This document shows positions 10,421 through 21,440 of a DNA stretch of 64,000 bases, piece by piece. A program made the position numbers and the translations under genes. The first letter of the stretch is position 1; each line of letters opens with the position of its first letter. The notes below the pieces were generated by a model. The model was not told the origin of the DNA. It saw nothing but the letters and a program-made list of their open reading frames with translations, and made no database searches. Source of the DNA: Ceratotherium simum simum (taxonomy: Eukaryota > Chordata > Mammalia > Perissodactyla > Rhinocerotidae); contig NW_004454267.1 of assembly GCF_000283155.1 (NCBI RefSeq), forward strand, positions 2,103,765 to 2,167,764, given 5' to 3'.

Positions 10421-11044
10421 GACTCTTCCAAAGGAGATAGGGATTAAGCAGGCACCCCAACTTGATCTCAGCCTCTAGTTCTTCTTTGCTAAGGAAGTGA
10501 CAAGGCTTCCTGATCAGTGTGGCTAAGAGGATTATCCTGGTCTGGCATGAATGATCTTTAGGGGTCCGCATTGTTTTATTCTATATTGTAATAGTCATGT
10601 CTTGCTTTTATCCTAAATCCCTAAGCATACCTTCTGTAGCAGTATTACAGTTCATTCTCTTTTTCTCTCTCTCCTCCCTCACCCAAGTGGCCTGTTGCTT
10701 TACTTCTGTCCTCTTTAGCATTAGAGTCTTTCCTGCAGAACTAATATTCTTTTGGGGAACTCAGTGAGGGCTAGTTGTCTGCTTGGGTGAGAAGAGTTAG
10801 TTATTCTTCTTCCAAACCTGAGCAGTCAACAGGCTCCCCAGGGCAGAGGGAAATGTAGCCGTGATACTCTCTGACCAATGCCGTTATGTATTCCCCCAGC
10901 CCCAGAAAGAGCAGCTAATGGGCACTGTGGTTTAATCACCGCCTCTGCAGGGTTCTGTGGCCTTCACTTATAAACAGGGGCCTTCCCATGTGGTTACTTA
11001 CCTGCATACTGTCTAGTCATGACAATGAGAATCTCATGGGTACA
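10421..11044. other. Non-repetitive stretch, no gene recognised
   Basis: About 620 bp in which no repeat, exon or RNA gene is recognised. A pyrimidine-rich patch lies at 10650-10690. Confidence 0.45.
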
Positions 11045-11414
11045 AGAGTGTAACAGGGATGTCACATAGTACTTTCCACCAAATGCCACCAGTTCTTCCC
11101 TGGGGCACACAGAGAAGTGCACTGCCTCACCCCCTTGAGGTTAGATGTGGGCACATGACTTGTTTTGTCAAATGAATTGTGACCAGGAATAGAACATGTC
11201 ACCTCTGAGTGGAAACTGTAAGAGCCAGAATGGTTTTCCATGCACTTTTTCCTCTGCCGTGGTGCTGGCAACACTCGAGTGGCTGCTCCATCTACCTGGG
11301 TCTTGGAGACAGGAGGAGAACCCCCAGGTGACCTGTGATTGACTTTTGTTCAAGCTGTGGAGACGGGGCTTGTCCGTTACTATGGTGTAACTCAGCTTAT
11401 CCTAACTGATGTAT
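11045..11414 (+). repeat. Probable ancient LTR-type repeat, family unassigned
   Basis: GGTTAGATGTGGGCACATGA, CTTTTTCCTCTGCCGTGGTG and the end CAGCTTATCCTAACTGATGTA match wording common in mammalian LTR-type interspersed repeats. No clean target duplication was found. Non-coding. Confidence 0.4.
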
Positions 11415-11449
11415 AGGATATGCGTACACATAAAAGGATTTCTTGCATG

Positions 11450-11515
11450 AATTTATTCATCTACCCATCCATCTGTTCAAACATATATTGTGCATTTACT
11501 ATGCAAAAAGTATTT
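11450..11515 (-). repeat. L2 LINE 3' tail
   Basis: TTATTCATCTACCCATCC and the ATTGTGCATTTACTATGC words are a decayed antisense L2 3' end. Confidence 0.5.
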
Positions 11516-11639
11516 AAATCAAGGAGAAATATAATATAATTGATTGACAAAAGTGGTATCAAATGGGACATGGGATTTCTTGTGTATATGTGTGTGTGCC
11601 TGTATATATATGTCTGCAAAACAACAGGATTGAGTTCCA

Positions 11640-11860
11640 ACTATGGGTAAGGCATAATGCGATCTGCATGAATTAGCCTATGAAGTTTGCTTTTCTTTAA
11701 ATTAGAACCATATTACAGTTTAGGGAAAAAACCTTGAGGCTCACAGAGGTTCTGGAACTTACCCAACATTGCATGGCTAGTAAGTAGCAGGTTTGGGTTT
11801 CAAACCAAGGTGCGTCTGCCTCCAAACTACTTAACCACCACGCTGTCTTGCCTCTTTCCA
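11640..11860 (-). repeat. MIR SINE
   Basis: TTGAGGCTCACAGAGGTTC, CATGGCTAGTAAGTAGCAGG and CTACTTAACCACCACGCTG are antisense MIR core and head. Confidence 0.85.
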
Positions 11861-12435
11861 AACACTAAGATAGTTCTGTGTTTCTTCAGAGAACCACAAG
11901 AAAGCAAAGAAAAAATAAAAACTCTGCCCTTTCAAATCCTTGCAGCCAGCCAGGCTCTCGGGTTTGCTTTGACAGGTTGTCTTCCTTTCAAAATGAAAAG
12001 AGAGGAGGCACGGACAGAAATAAAGTCCAGCTGTTCAGTGGGGTGAGATACCTGTGCACATGCCAGCAGGCCCAGGCCTGTTATATCAGGAACCCCTGGA
12101 GTTCAGCCCACTCTGGGTGCATCAGCTCAGGCCGCGCATTCCCCAAATAAGGGAGAATAGCCACAAATTGCATGTTTTTATACTGACTTAGGAAAATGTG
12201 AGGGATTATGGTAAGAACGTACTGATACCATCATTAATCAACAAGCAGGGAGAGAAAATGAAGGGATGAAAAGGTAGGTTCTTGTATTAGGAAAAGATCT
12301 GTGGGAAGAGATTAGAAATACCGAGAAGCTGGAAAGTGGTTTTTTTTTTTTTTTGCAAGTGCTTTTCCATTCTTGAAGTTTTAAAAGTTCTGTAGGAGTT
12401 TCCTGGCCACAGAGAGAGCCAATAAAGGCAACTCT
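11861..12435. other. Non-repetitive stretch with poly(T) run
   Basis: No gene recognised. A T-rich run at about 12339-12355 could be the tail of a minus-strand retroposed fragment (the minus-strand text ends in oligo-A), but no target duplication was found. Confidence 0.4.
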
Positions 12436-12436
12436 C

Positions 12437-12500
12437 AAGACATTCATTCATTCATTCGAAAATCACATTCTGAGCGCTCACTGTGTATGCAAGCAGGATG
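12437..12500 (-). repeat. L2 LINE 3' tail
   Basis: CATTCATTCATTCATTCG plus TGAGCGCTCACTGTGTATGC is the reverse complement of the L2 end, abutting the next MIR. Confidence 0.65.
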
Positions 12501-12519
12501 TGAAGACAAAAACAAAATT

Positions 12520-12765
12520 TTATGTAACAGACACTTAAATAAAACCTGCTATGTGCCAGGCACTGTTCTAAGCATTTTACATGTATTAACTCATTTAAGG
12601 CTCACAAAAATCCAAAGAGGTAGATATTCTTATTATCTCCATTTTGCAGAAGAGGAAACTGAGGCACAGAGTTTAATTATCTTGCCCGAAGTCATGCAGC
12701 CTTTGAGATTTGAACCCCGGCGTGTCTGGCTCCAGCACCATGCTCTTTATTGCACTGCCTCCCAG
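12520..12765 (-). repeat. MIR SINE, near full length
   Basis: CTATGTGCCAGGCACTGTTC, TTACATGTATTAACTCATTT, TTTGCAGAAGAGGAAACTGA and the GATTTGAACCCC to CTCTTTATTGCACTG blocks give almost the whole antisense MIR. Confidence 0.92.
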
Positions 12766-12895
12766 GGGGTCTTGCTCCTCAAGCTGACAGGTGGCAGGGA
12801 ATCGGAACTTAGAAACACAACAGTCTTTTTTATAATGTGAAACCTATTTTGATGGAGAGATGCAAGGAGAAAGGATTCAGTTCTGCTTTAAGAGA

Positions 12896-13115
12896 TCCTT
12901 AAATGCCATCATGCATTTGTTAGCCAGGTGGGCAGGTGGAAAGAAGGGCCTCCTAGGTGGAGGGACCAGCTGGAGCAAATGCGCAGAGGTGTGAGATAGC
13001 CTAGGCTGATCAGCAAAGTGCTGAGGCATGGAGCGTGCAAAGGAGGGAAGGAGCAAATGAAGCAAGGAGGGTAGACCAGGCAAGACGAAGGAGGCTCATG
13101 TTTATATTCCAACTA
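12896..13115 (-). repeat. L2 LINE internal 3' fragment
   Basis: GGAGGGACCAGCTGGAGCAA, ATGCGCAGAGGTGTGAGATA and GCATGGAGCGTGCAAAGG match the reverse complement of L2 around its 'TTTGCACATGCTG' segment. Confidence 0.65.
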
Positions 13116-13255
13116 AGGCATTCTGGGGTTGGGTGTTTGCCTTCTGCAATGCTGATACACACAGAAAAAAGCTTCAGGCTACCTGGCAGATCTCTCCCCA
13201 GCTGCACTTTAAGAAGATGCCTGGCATCCGTTGGGAGGGCTGGCTGGGAGGGAGG

Positions 13256-13435
13256 GTAGCAGATCCGTTAAGAGAGAAGCCTTTAGAATCAGACAGCTCT
13301 GAGCATGACTCGCCACTCTCAGTTTCTACCTGTGTGACCCTAGGCAAATTACTGGACCCCCCAGAGCCTCAACTGCCAAGAGGGTCACTACAAGGACCAT
13401 ATAGAGAGTGGCTGTTGGCTCTGTTGCTGGCACAC
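13256..13435 (+). repeat. MIR SINE
   Basis: GTTAAGAGAGAAGCCTTTAG, TACCTGTGTGACCCTAGGCA and AAATTACTGGACCCCCCAGA are sense MIR. Confidence 0.82.
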
Positions 13436-13693
13436 TTTTTATTGGACCTGGTTGTAGGTATTCCATGTAAGAGCATATTACTCTACAAAATGAAGGGGGA
13501 AATATGACATTCTTGACCTTTCATGAACAGGGTCATTTCCCCAACCCACAATGGCGAAGATCCATCCATGTTCCCACACTGGGATCCCCTCAAGACCAAA
13601 TACAATGTCATTTGTACAAGTTGGTCTGTTGTCAGCAGAGCTGACATGGGAAACCAGCACACACTCGCGGCTTCATAATCAAGGGCTCTAATC
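13436..13693. other. Non-repetitive stretch
   Basis: No repeat or exon recognised. Confidence 0.45.
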
Positions 13694-13751
13694 CAGCACT
13701 TCTCAGACTTTAATGTGCACACAAATCACCCGAGATCTTGTTAAAAGGCAG

Positions 13752-13935
13752 CACAAGAAAAAAAATGTGTAACTATGTCTGGTGATGGATATTAACTAGA
13801 CTAATTGTGGTGGTCATTTTATAATATATATTAATATCAAATCATTACGTTATACATCTGAAGCTAATGTAATGTTATATGTCAATTATATCTGAATTTT
13901 TTAAGTAAAAAAAGAAAATAGATCACTTAAAAATA
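13752..13935 (+). mobile_element. 5'-truncated L1 3' end inserted in the MER20-like element
   Basis: GTAACTATGTCTGGTGATGG, TTATACATCTGAAGCTAATG and TTATATGTCAATTATATCTG are a known eutherian L1 3' terminus, followed by an A-rich tail. The surrounding TTAAAAGGCAG duplication marks the insertion. Confidence 0.8.
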
Positions 13936-13967
13936 AATAAAAACTTTTTTTAATAGTTTAAAAAAAA

Positions 13968-14222
13968 TTTTCTTTTGAGGAATATTGGCCCTGGGCTAAC
14001 ACCTTTTGCCGATCTTCCTCTTTTTTTTCCTTTTTTCTCCCCAAAGCCCCGGTAGATAGTTGTATGTCATAGTTGTACATCCTTCTAGTTGCTCTGTGTG
14101 GGATGCCGCCTCAGCATGGCTTGGTAAGCAGTGCGTAGGTCCATGCCCAGGATCTGAACCGGTGAACCCTGGGCTGCAGAAGCGGAGAGTGTGAACTTAA
14201 CCGCTTTGCCACTGGGCCAGCC
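13968..14222 (-). mobile_element. ERE SINE nested in the L1 tail
   Basis: Antisense equine SINE: TTGAGGAATATTGGCCCTGG, CCCCAAAGCCCCGGTAGATA, GGATCTGAACCGGTGAACCC and the terminal CCACTGGGCCAGCC, which is the reverse complement of the SINE head. Flanking AATAAAAAC(A)TTTTT words at 13936 and 14225 are the likely target duplication, although a degenerate tail separates the left copy. Confidence 0.88.
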
Positions 14223-14399
14223 ACAATAAAAACATTTTTAAAAGGCAGATTCTGACTCAGCAGGACCATGGTGGGGCCTGAGATTCTACATTTCTAACCA
14301 TCTCCCCATGGATGATGCTCATGCTTCTGTGCCAGGGACCCCTCCTTGGAGTAGTAAGGCCTTAATCCCCTAAGATCACTATCATTTTTGGAGAGGCCA

Positions 14400-14565
14400 C
14401 TTTCTATATCCTTAATCTCATTTAATTCTTCCAAAAGTTCTTGAAATTCCAATCATTCACCCCATGTTGGAAAGTAGGAAACGATAGTTTAAGGGCTAAG
14501 GATAACTTCCCCCCAAATTCATCACCCAGTCAGCTGGTAGCGCTGGGATTTGGGGCTAGATCTTT
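14400..14565 (-). repeat. MIR SINE fragment
   Basis: CCTTAATCTCATTTAATTCT, CACCCCATGTTGGAAAGTAG and CAGCTGGTAGCGCTGGGATT are antisense MIR, well diverged. Confidence 0.72.
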
Positions 14566-16620
14566 CAGATTCTACTTCCTCATTTCTACTTTACAGCCAT
14601 AAGTTGATTGCATTCTGCTTTTATTTACTTTGAGTTTGACTGTATCTCTTTAGGTTTAGATCGTGAACTTTTTTTTCCTCATAAATTTAATTGCTGACAT
14701 AAAGGAAAAAAAATCCCAATGTAATTGAACAAGAAGATGTTTACAACCCTCTTCGAGCCATAGAGCTGCTGGCACACGAAATTGATGACAGCTAGGAAAG
14801 GGGAAATGAAAAGAACGTGAAGACCAAGACAGACGTAGCTACAGAAATGTCGTGGTAATATATGGGTTGATGTCCCGACGCTGGCATCCTCGGTTGGGTA
14901 ACTTTTTGGAGACATTTAACCAGCTAATGAGGATTTACTAAATAAACTCTCAAACTTGCCAGAGCTAGACTCCTAAAAACAACCCTATAAATTACAAAGA
15001 AGGTGACACGTTAAAGAGTCATTGTAGTTATTTAAAGATGGAATGAAATTGCAGGAGTTATAAAGGTCATTGTCCAGGAGTCTTGCACTAGTCACTGGAC
15101 GGCTGGGAACCTTTCAGAGGAGCAGCTCCAATGTTTGCACCCAATCCAGATAAATGCATACAGATGTTCCTTGAACTTGATCAACTCACTTCTCAGCATG
15201 AATACAAAATTGATTGGGCCAAATCAGAGCTCGTGCCAGTGAAGGCTGGCTGCATACAGAAATAAAATCAGCCACCTCCCATTTACTTAGAAGTCTCTGG
15301 CTTAAAATACACTGGAGGAAAATGTGCGCTTCACTTCACAGCAAGAGCCAAATTGCACAGGGACAAAATTATTCCCATCATGATGACAGCCTCAGCCAAT
15401 CGTTCCCTTTTTTAATGTGCTGAACGGAGGCAAGTTGGCATCATGAAAAGTATTTTTTTCTCCAAAGATACATCATGAAATATGGAGAAACTAGAAACAG
15501 AAGAAGGGCGCCCACGCTCAAATCTAATTCTGAGACTGGACTCTTGAGTAACGTCTGTTCTGGATGCGCTCTGCAGGTCCTGAGGAAAGAGGCTGTATTC
15601 ATTGCCTCCCACTTCCCTTGATGGCCCTAGGCTGGCATGGACATGGATGTTTTTCCTCTAATTTAGCTCCTATTTTTCAAGTAGGGTGCCTTTCACTGAA
15701 TGACTACTCCTTCCTTTAATCTTTACTCCTTGCTCTTGCTTGATGAACTACAACTGCACGTCTTCTGATTTGGTCTTTCTTAAATACTTAGTCAAGGAGA
15801 TAATGGATGTTGCATACTTTCATTTTCTCTTCCCAAATTAGTCCAACGTTCCCTTCTCTCTTCCCCCTGTACTTTGTTACCTAATAAACTTCTGGAAGCC
15901 AATCCAGGATGTTCTGATATGAAAATCGCCTGAAACGGAGGTACCCCTGTTCTTGAACTACGAAGCGATGCTTCTTCACGACCATCTTTGTCCTTTATCT
16001 TCTCCCTCTGGAGAAGGATTGTTACCCAGCCCCAGCGAGTCAGCATGCTCCTCACTCAGTTTCAGCCATCCTGATGTCCAGATGTCTTATGCTCTTTTAA
16101 TATCTGTTTCAGATTATCATCCTCACCACAGAGAAGTGACAGCATGCATTTTTTTCTGTGCTGAATTGCATTTTGTTCTTTTTTTTTTGAACTTCATCCT
16201 TGGAAATTAGATTTTGCTATCTTTGGTTGTGTCTAGTACATGACTTAAATTTTCTTTCCAGCGTGGTTACTTAATATCCCTTTCCAGAATATTACTTAAG
16301 GAGAAAAGGAGTAAATTCTTCATACATCTGTAAGAATATGTCCTCATTTTTACTTCAGAGGTAATTGGTCACCATGGATTTTAAGGATTAAAGTTGCATA
16401 TGAAGGAGGAACATGTTATTCAAGACAAAACCCAGAAATTCAAGGATGATCAAAGGTTTCGCCTCACATATCAAATCAATTGCTAGTGTTCACTGGTATG
16501 CTGTGGTGAGAAAGATTCTGAGGCTCAGTTTAGACAAGATAGGAAAATATGGCAAGATTGATAGTAATGTCTGCTGTGGGCTTGATATGGAGATATGGTA
16601 GACTGTCTATTCACTTTTAA
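14566..16620. other. Two-kilobase non-repetitive stretch, no gene recognised
   Basis: Apart from short A- or T-runs, I recognise no repeat family, exon or RNA gene. Frames such as 15412-15612 (minus) and 15792-16055 (minus) show no domains. Confidence 0.5.
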
Positions 16621-16635
16621 AAATGCCAACTCCAG

Positions 16636-16889
16636 GGGCCAGCCCGGTGGTGTAGTGGTTGGGTTCGCGAGCTCTGCTTCAGCTGCCCAGGGTTCACAGG
16701 TTTGGATCCTTGGCACGGACGTAAGAACTGCTTATCAAGCCTTGCTGTGGCAGGCATCCCATGTATAAAGTAGAGGAAGATGGGCATGGATGTTAGCCCA
16801 GGCTGATCCTCTTCAGCAAAAAGAGGAGGATTGGCAACAGATGTTAGCTCAGGGCTAATCTTCCTCACCAAAAAAATAAAAATAAAAAT
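16636..16889 (+). mobile_element. ERE SINE with TSD
   Basis: GGGCCAGCCCGGTGGTGTAG, then a B-box-like GGTTTGGATCC, TATAAAGTAGAGGAAGATGG, GTTAGCTCAGGGCTAATC and an (AAAAAT)n tail. Flanks AAATGCCAACTCCAG (16621-16635) and AAATGCTAACTCTGG (16890-16904) are a 15-bp TSD with two mismatches, so the copy is not recent. Confidence 0.93.
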
Positions 16890-16904
16890 AAATGCTAACT
16901 CTGG

Positions 16905-17280
16905 CATAAGACAAACCACAGTTTTTCTGATATACTTACTAGATACATTTACAAAGAAGTTTCAAGGAAAAAAATAAAATTTTCCAGGGAAAAATCTCAA
17001 ATGATCTTCCTCCAAAGATGTCACTTACATCATAAAGTTTTATTACATGTGCCAACTCTGATTAATTAATGATTGCCAGGACTGCTGGGTTAAGCTCCAT
17101 GATTGATTGGTAATGTCTGCCACAGATGAAGGAGTGGATATGGTGCCATAGATACCCTATATTTTGACTCCTGGCTTAGTCCAATATGCCATTTACTCTG
17201 TCATGGGAAGGCAATGAAGCAGTAAAGCCTTTGAAATCCCACAGTCAGGGCCTGGGTTAATCTCATATCTGTTAGAGGAG
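16905..17280. other. Non-repetitive stretch
   Basis: No gene or clear repeat recognised. Confidence 0.4.
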
Positions 17281-17545
17281 ACACAGAAATAAGTTGAATA
17301 TGGCAAAATGTTAACTAACATTCCTATGCTCCAGATTTAGAGAATATACTTTCTTCCAGCCCATAAGGAATATTTACAAAAATTGACCACATTTTGGTCA
17401 GAAAGAAAAGATCAATAGCATTTAGATCACATTCCAAAATCACATAGGCAAACAAAAGTAAAACCTCCAAACAATTTGATGCCACGTGAAAAACTTGCCA
17501 TATATTTACAAATTTAAAAACATGCTTCTCAACAATTCAAAAGCC
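17281..17545 (+). repeat. Old L1M ORF2 fragment
   Basis: A-rich text with GACCACATTTTGGTCAGAA and AAAATCACATAGGCAAAC resembles a decayed ORF2 stretch. Multiple stops; non-functional. Confidence 0.55.
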
Positions 17546-17715
17546 ACTTGACATGATTTCTTTCTGTGTATGTTTTCTCTTTCCTCATGTGAATGCAAGT
17601 TCTATGGGGCCCAATAGCTATGTTCATTACACTACCACCGGCATACACAAAGAACATTGTTTGAGTCATAGCAGGGGTATGCTGAATGAATGAACGAATG
17701 AATGAGTGAATGAAT
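17546..17715 (+). repeat. L2 LINE 3' end
   Basis: TGTGAATGCAAGTTCTATGG through ATGCTGAATGAATGAACGAA is the sense L2 3' terminus with its GAATGAAT tail. It lies between two old L1 blocks. Confidence 0.7.
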
Positions 17716-17729
17716 ATCAACACTTATGG

Positions 17730-19260
17730 GATTTTATTCCTGAAGTACTTTAAAGGAAGGGAATAGACTTAAATACATGTATTATGAAAGAAGAAAAATA
17801 CAACATGAGCTAAACACTTAGCTTGAATAATAGAAAATAAACAGTAAATTCAAAGAAAGCAGAAAGAAATGGTATTTAAAGTAAGCAGAACGTAATGAAA
17901 TAGAAAAAAAAAAGGAATGAGAAGAAAAGAATAAAACATATGGTTTATTTTAGATAAGATCTACACATTTCTGAGGAATATATAATCCTTTTCATATAAA
18001 ACATTTTTATAAGAATAGACAAAGAAGAGGATGGCACCGTTAATTTTATAAGGCTAATATAACCCTTGATATCAAAATCAGGCAAGGAAAATGATGTCAA
18101 TCTCATTTATAGGTTTAGGTGTAAAAATCCTGAAGAAAAAATTAGTAAACAAAACCTAGCAGCTTAAAAAGAAATAAATGATCATAACAAAGTAGAGTTT
18201 GTTCCAGGAAGGTAAGGATAGTGAAACATCAGATAATCTATTAATATAAGTTACTACATGAAAGTTTAAGGGAGAAAAATGATGACCATCTTCATGGAGG
18301 CAGAAGAAACATTCAACAAAATTCCAAATTCATCCATGTATTAGAAAATAAAGTTAGCAAACTAGGAATAGTAGGAAAAGTTCTTAATATTTGAAGAAAC
18401 ATTTGCATTTGATGTGATTATCTACATAAGAAAATCAAGAGACTATGCAAATTATTTGATTTTTTTTAAAATTATGGATACAAAGTCAAATAAGATTAGT
18501 AGATTTGAAGACCACCAACAATAAATTAGGAAATGTAATTTTTAAAGTCTTATTCATAGTAGCAAACAAAAAATAAGATTCCATGGAATAAATCTAACAA
18601 AAGATCTGCAAATCTGTTATGGGGACAAATACAACACTTTATTGAAGGATATAAAGGAAGACCATTTGGAAAGGTGTACCAGGTTCATGGATAGGAAAAT
18701 ATGGTATAATAAAGATGGAAATGTTCCAGATTAATCTATACAATCAATGCAATTTAAAAGATATTCGTTCGTAAAACTTGACAAGCATAACCTGACATTC
18801 ACAAAGAAATGTTAAAGCCAAGAACAGGCAAGACAATTTGAATAAGAAGAACAAGGATGAAACACTTGTAAGATGTGAAGACTGGTTATAAAACTTAAAT
18901 AAAAGAGTGTGGATTTAGTGCAGAGAGAGATAATTAGAAAAATGTATAAATAGCTACAGAAAGAATTCAGAATATGAGACGATATTTACAATGAGTAAAA
19001 CTAGAACCTATGAAGAGCTCCTAAAGTCAATAAGAAAAAGACAAAACTGAGTAGAAAAAATGGCAACACCAATTCACACCAGAAGGAACACAAATCAACC
19101 ATAAACATTTTGAAAAGGTGTTCAGGGAACTGCAATTAAAAAAAAAGCCGTGTCATCAAATTATCAAAGTTTTTGTGGGAATGTGAAGAATTTGCATTTT
19201 TATACTGTTAATGGGAGTGAAAATTTTCAGCATCACTTTACAAAGGAATTTGGAGGTATC
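17730..19260 (+). pseudogene. Old L1M ORF2 remnant (endonuclease/RT LINE)
   Basis: The A-rich sense strand tracks L1 ORF2 in order. GATATCAAAATCAGGCAAGG, TTTGTTCCAGGAAGGTAAGG and GACCATCTTCATGGAGGCAG are RT-domain wording, followed by CAAAATTCCAAATTCATCCA. The ORF2 3' region is near 19080-19260 (AATTCACACCAGAAGGAACA, TACTGTTAATGGGAGTGAAA). Frequent stops and indels show the copy is dead. ORF2 normally encodes the endonuclease and reverse transcriptase of L1. Confidence 0.72.
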
Positions 19261-19261
19261 T

Positions 19262-19440
19262 GCTGCCTTGCATTGATTCGAAGATGGTTCTTCTCAACCT
19301 CAACCCCCCACCACCACCTGCATTTTAACATTTATGAAATCCAGATCCATCTTATAATTGTTGGCATCTTAAAATTTTAAATGATAGCATTTTTGGTGCA
19401 ATTTACATTAGATGGCATCTTAGTGTTAATAAAATATGTA
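19262..19440. repeat. Unclassified ~180-bp insertion within old L1 ORF2
   Basis: L1 homology stops at GGAGGTATCT (about 19261) and resumes at AGTAAAGTTGAAGATGCTCA (about 19440) at the next position of the ORF2 consensus. The interval holds CTCAACCCCCCACCACCACC and TTTTTGGTGCAATTTACATT, which I cannot assign. A short DNA transposon is plausible. Confidence 0.45.
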
Positions 19441-19560
19441 GTAAAGTTGAAGATGCTCACACTCTTTGATCCAGCAATTTGATTCCTAGACATATCTCTA
19501 GAGAAACTCACACCTACACACAAAGACATATATAATGTTGCTCATCACAACCTTTTTTAC
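19441..19560 (+). repeat. Old L1M ORF2 3' continuation
   Basis: CACTCTTTGATCCAGCAATT, TGATTCCTAGACATATCTCT and ATATATAATGTTGCTCATCA continue the same L1 downstream of the insertion. Confidence 0.7.
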
Positions 19561-19874
19561 TTTAGAAAGTTTTAATCTATGAAGTTAGCAAAGCTGGTTT
19601 CTTTAATGCTTATATCAATAAGAATACTATTGCCAGTTAAGTGGCTTAAACAGAGAAAAAACTATTACCTCCCATAAGGAGAAGTCTAGGAGAGTTGCTT
19701 AATTTTGTGACTCGATGACCTCAAGAACCCAGATTCTTTCCATTTCTCTGCTTTGCCACCGTTGGCTTCCTGATCCCTTCTCTTACACTTGTTCACTTCT
19801 TGATCACAACATCTCTGCCTTCATGATAATGTCTGGGGGCTTCAAATTTACTCTTTATTCCTGCTATTTCTTTT
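19561..19874. repeat. Probable ancient interspersed repeat, family unassigned
   Basis: AAAAAACTATTACCTCCCAT, CAAGAACCCAGATTCTTTCC and TTTCTCTGCTTTGCCACC are wording seen in widespread mammalian repeats. I cannot name the family. Confidence 0.35.
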
Positions 19875-20220
19875 TGTTTCAATTTTTTATTTTGAAATAA
19901 TTATAGATGCACACAAAGCAAGATAGTGCAAAGAGGTCCTGTGTACCCATCACCCAGTTTCTCCCAATGGTTACATCGTACACAAATTTAACACAATATC
20001 AAAACCAGGAAATCGACATTGGTACAATGTAGATGTGTATAATTCTATGTCATTTTATCATATGTGTAGATATGTGAAACCACCACTACAATCAAGATAG
20101 AGAACTATTCCATCACCATGAAGATATCCCTCATGACACCCTATATGGTCACATCAACTTGCTCCTTCCACCCACCCCTCACCCCTGGGAACCACTATTT
20201 TGTTCTCCATCTCTAACATT
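19875..20220 (-). repeat. Old L1M 3' region
   Basis: TTTTATTTTGAAATAATTAT, TGTGTACCCATCACCCAGTT, TATCAAAACCAGGAAATCGA and ACCCCTGGGAACCACTATTT are the antisense of a well-known L1M 3' segment. Confidence 0.82.
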
Positions 20221-20285
20221 GTCTTGAATAGTAAAACACAGCAATTTCCTTTGCAAAGCATCAAAAAATAAGATTGATGGATAGC

Positions 20286-20328
20286 TAGATGGATGGACGG
20301 TTGGATGGATGGATGGATGGATGGATGA
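20286..20328. repeat. (GGAT)n microsatellite
   Basis: About ten GGAT units with a single early interruption (GGACGGTT), inside the L1 mosaic. Confidence 0.9.
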
Positions 20329-20329
20329 C

Positions 20330-20820
20330 ATGATAAAGTAAATATAACAAAATGTTAATTATAGAATCTGGGTGGAGAGCATATGGTTTTTCACTGCATA
20401 ACTTTAAATTTGTCTGTGTGTTTGAAATTTTTCATCAATACAATGTTGGAACCAAAGCAACCTAAATGTCCAGCAATAGGGGAATGGAAAAGTAAATTGT
20501 AGTGTATTTCTACAATGGATTATGCTACAGCCTTTACAATGAAGGAATTAAATCTACATGTAACAATACAGATAAATTTCAAAACCAGCATTGAGCAATA
20601 AAATTGTCAGTTGCAGATAATGTATGTGATGCAATTTAAGCTAACACACACACAGTATCACAAGGATAACCACTATTTTGAAGTTGCTTTTCTACTTATT
20701 TTTATAACGGATTACATAAGAGCATCATGTGTGACATCTGCGTATCATTGAGTATATGCATGTTATATTCTTATTTTTCATATTTGTAATACCTTATTAT
20801 TAAAGAAAATTTGAATTAAA
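20330..20820 (+). repeat. Old L1M 3' end fragments
   Basis: AAAATGTTAATTATAGAATC to CATCAATACAATGTTGG is one L1M 3' terminus. CCTAAATGTCCAGCAATAGG through AATCTACATGTAACAATACA is another ORF2-end fragment. Both are sense and non-coding. Confidence 0.68.
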
Positions 20821-21290
20821 AAATGCCACATAGGCCTGCACATAAGGGAAGATATTGGCTCAAAATTTTACCTCAGAAAAGTGTGAGTTGCCTTATACAC
20901 ATGTCCTCTTGTTTCTTCTCAGATTATGGGACTCATTTGCCAACTACTTTACTTTGAAGAACAAGATACTTTGGGAGAAAACATACTCTTCTGAAACGAC
21001 CTCAATCAATGCTAGCTTTGGATGTTTACAAAGGTCTCATGACAGCATCAGTAAACAAGGAAGCAGGTAAATTTGACACACATTTAGTAATTATTCCTGG
21101 GAGTATGGCCTTACCATTGCAAGTGCTGGTTATCATTATAAATGAAACCTGCAAAGCCACTTTACAAGGAAACAGGCTAAGAGCTTGGATTGTGCAGTCA
21201 ACAGACATACACAGAACAAATATTTTCAAAAAAAAACCTGTTCATGCTTTTCTTGTCACAAAAGTTAAGATAGTTTATACCTCCAGTGAG
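20821..21290. other. Unassigned stretch between L1 fragments
   Basis: No family recognised. The 96-codon frame at 21009-21299 has no recognisable domain. Confidence 0.4.
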
Positions 21291-21440
21291 CAGAAATGAG
21301 TTTTGATCTTTTGAGCACCTGGAAATATTCTATTTCTTTGTCTGGGTGGCTATGACAAAAGTGTTCACTTTATAATTATCCATTGAACCATCCACATGTT
21401 TTATGCATATCTCTGCATTTTATGTTTCACCATAAAAGAA
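21291..21440 (+). repeat. Old L1M 3' terminus
   Basis: GAAATATTCTATTTCTTTGT, GTGTTCACTTTATAATTATC and TATGTTTCACCATAAAAG match a known L1M 3' end with its polyadenylation-signal-like tail. Confidence 0.72.

Larger units (their letters stand above)
13694..14350 (+). mobile_element. MER20-like hAT MITE carrying nested L1 and ERE insertions
   Basis: CAGCACTTCTCAGACTTTAA to TTGTTAAAAGGCAG (13694-13751) resumes at 14238 with TTAAAAGGCAGATTCTGACT and continues with GGGGCCTGAGATTCTAC and TGATGATGCTCATGCTTCTG. This is one hAT MITE interrupted by about 490 bp. The 11-bp word TTAAAAGGCAG is duplicated at 13741-13751 and 14238-14248 as the target site of the insert. Confidence 0.8.

Noticed and set aside
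12339..12355. Poly(T) run considered as the tail of a minus-strand processed pseudogene
   Set aside because: No target duplication and no recognisable parent gene in the adjacent 100-150 bp.
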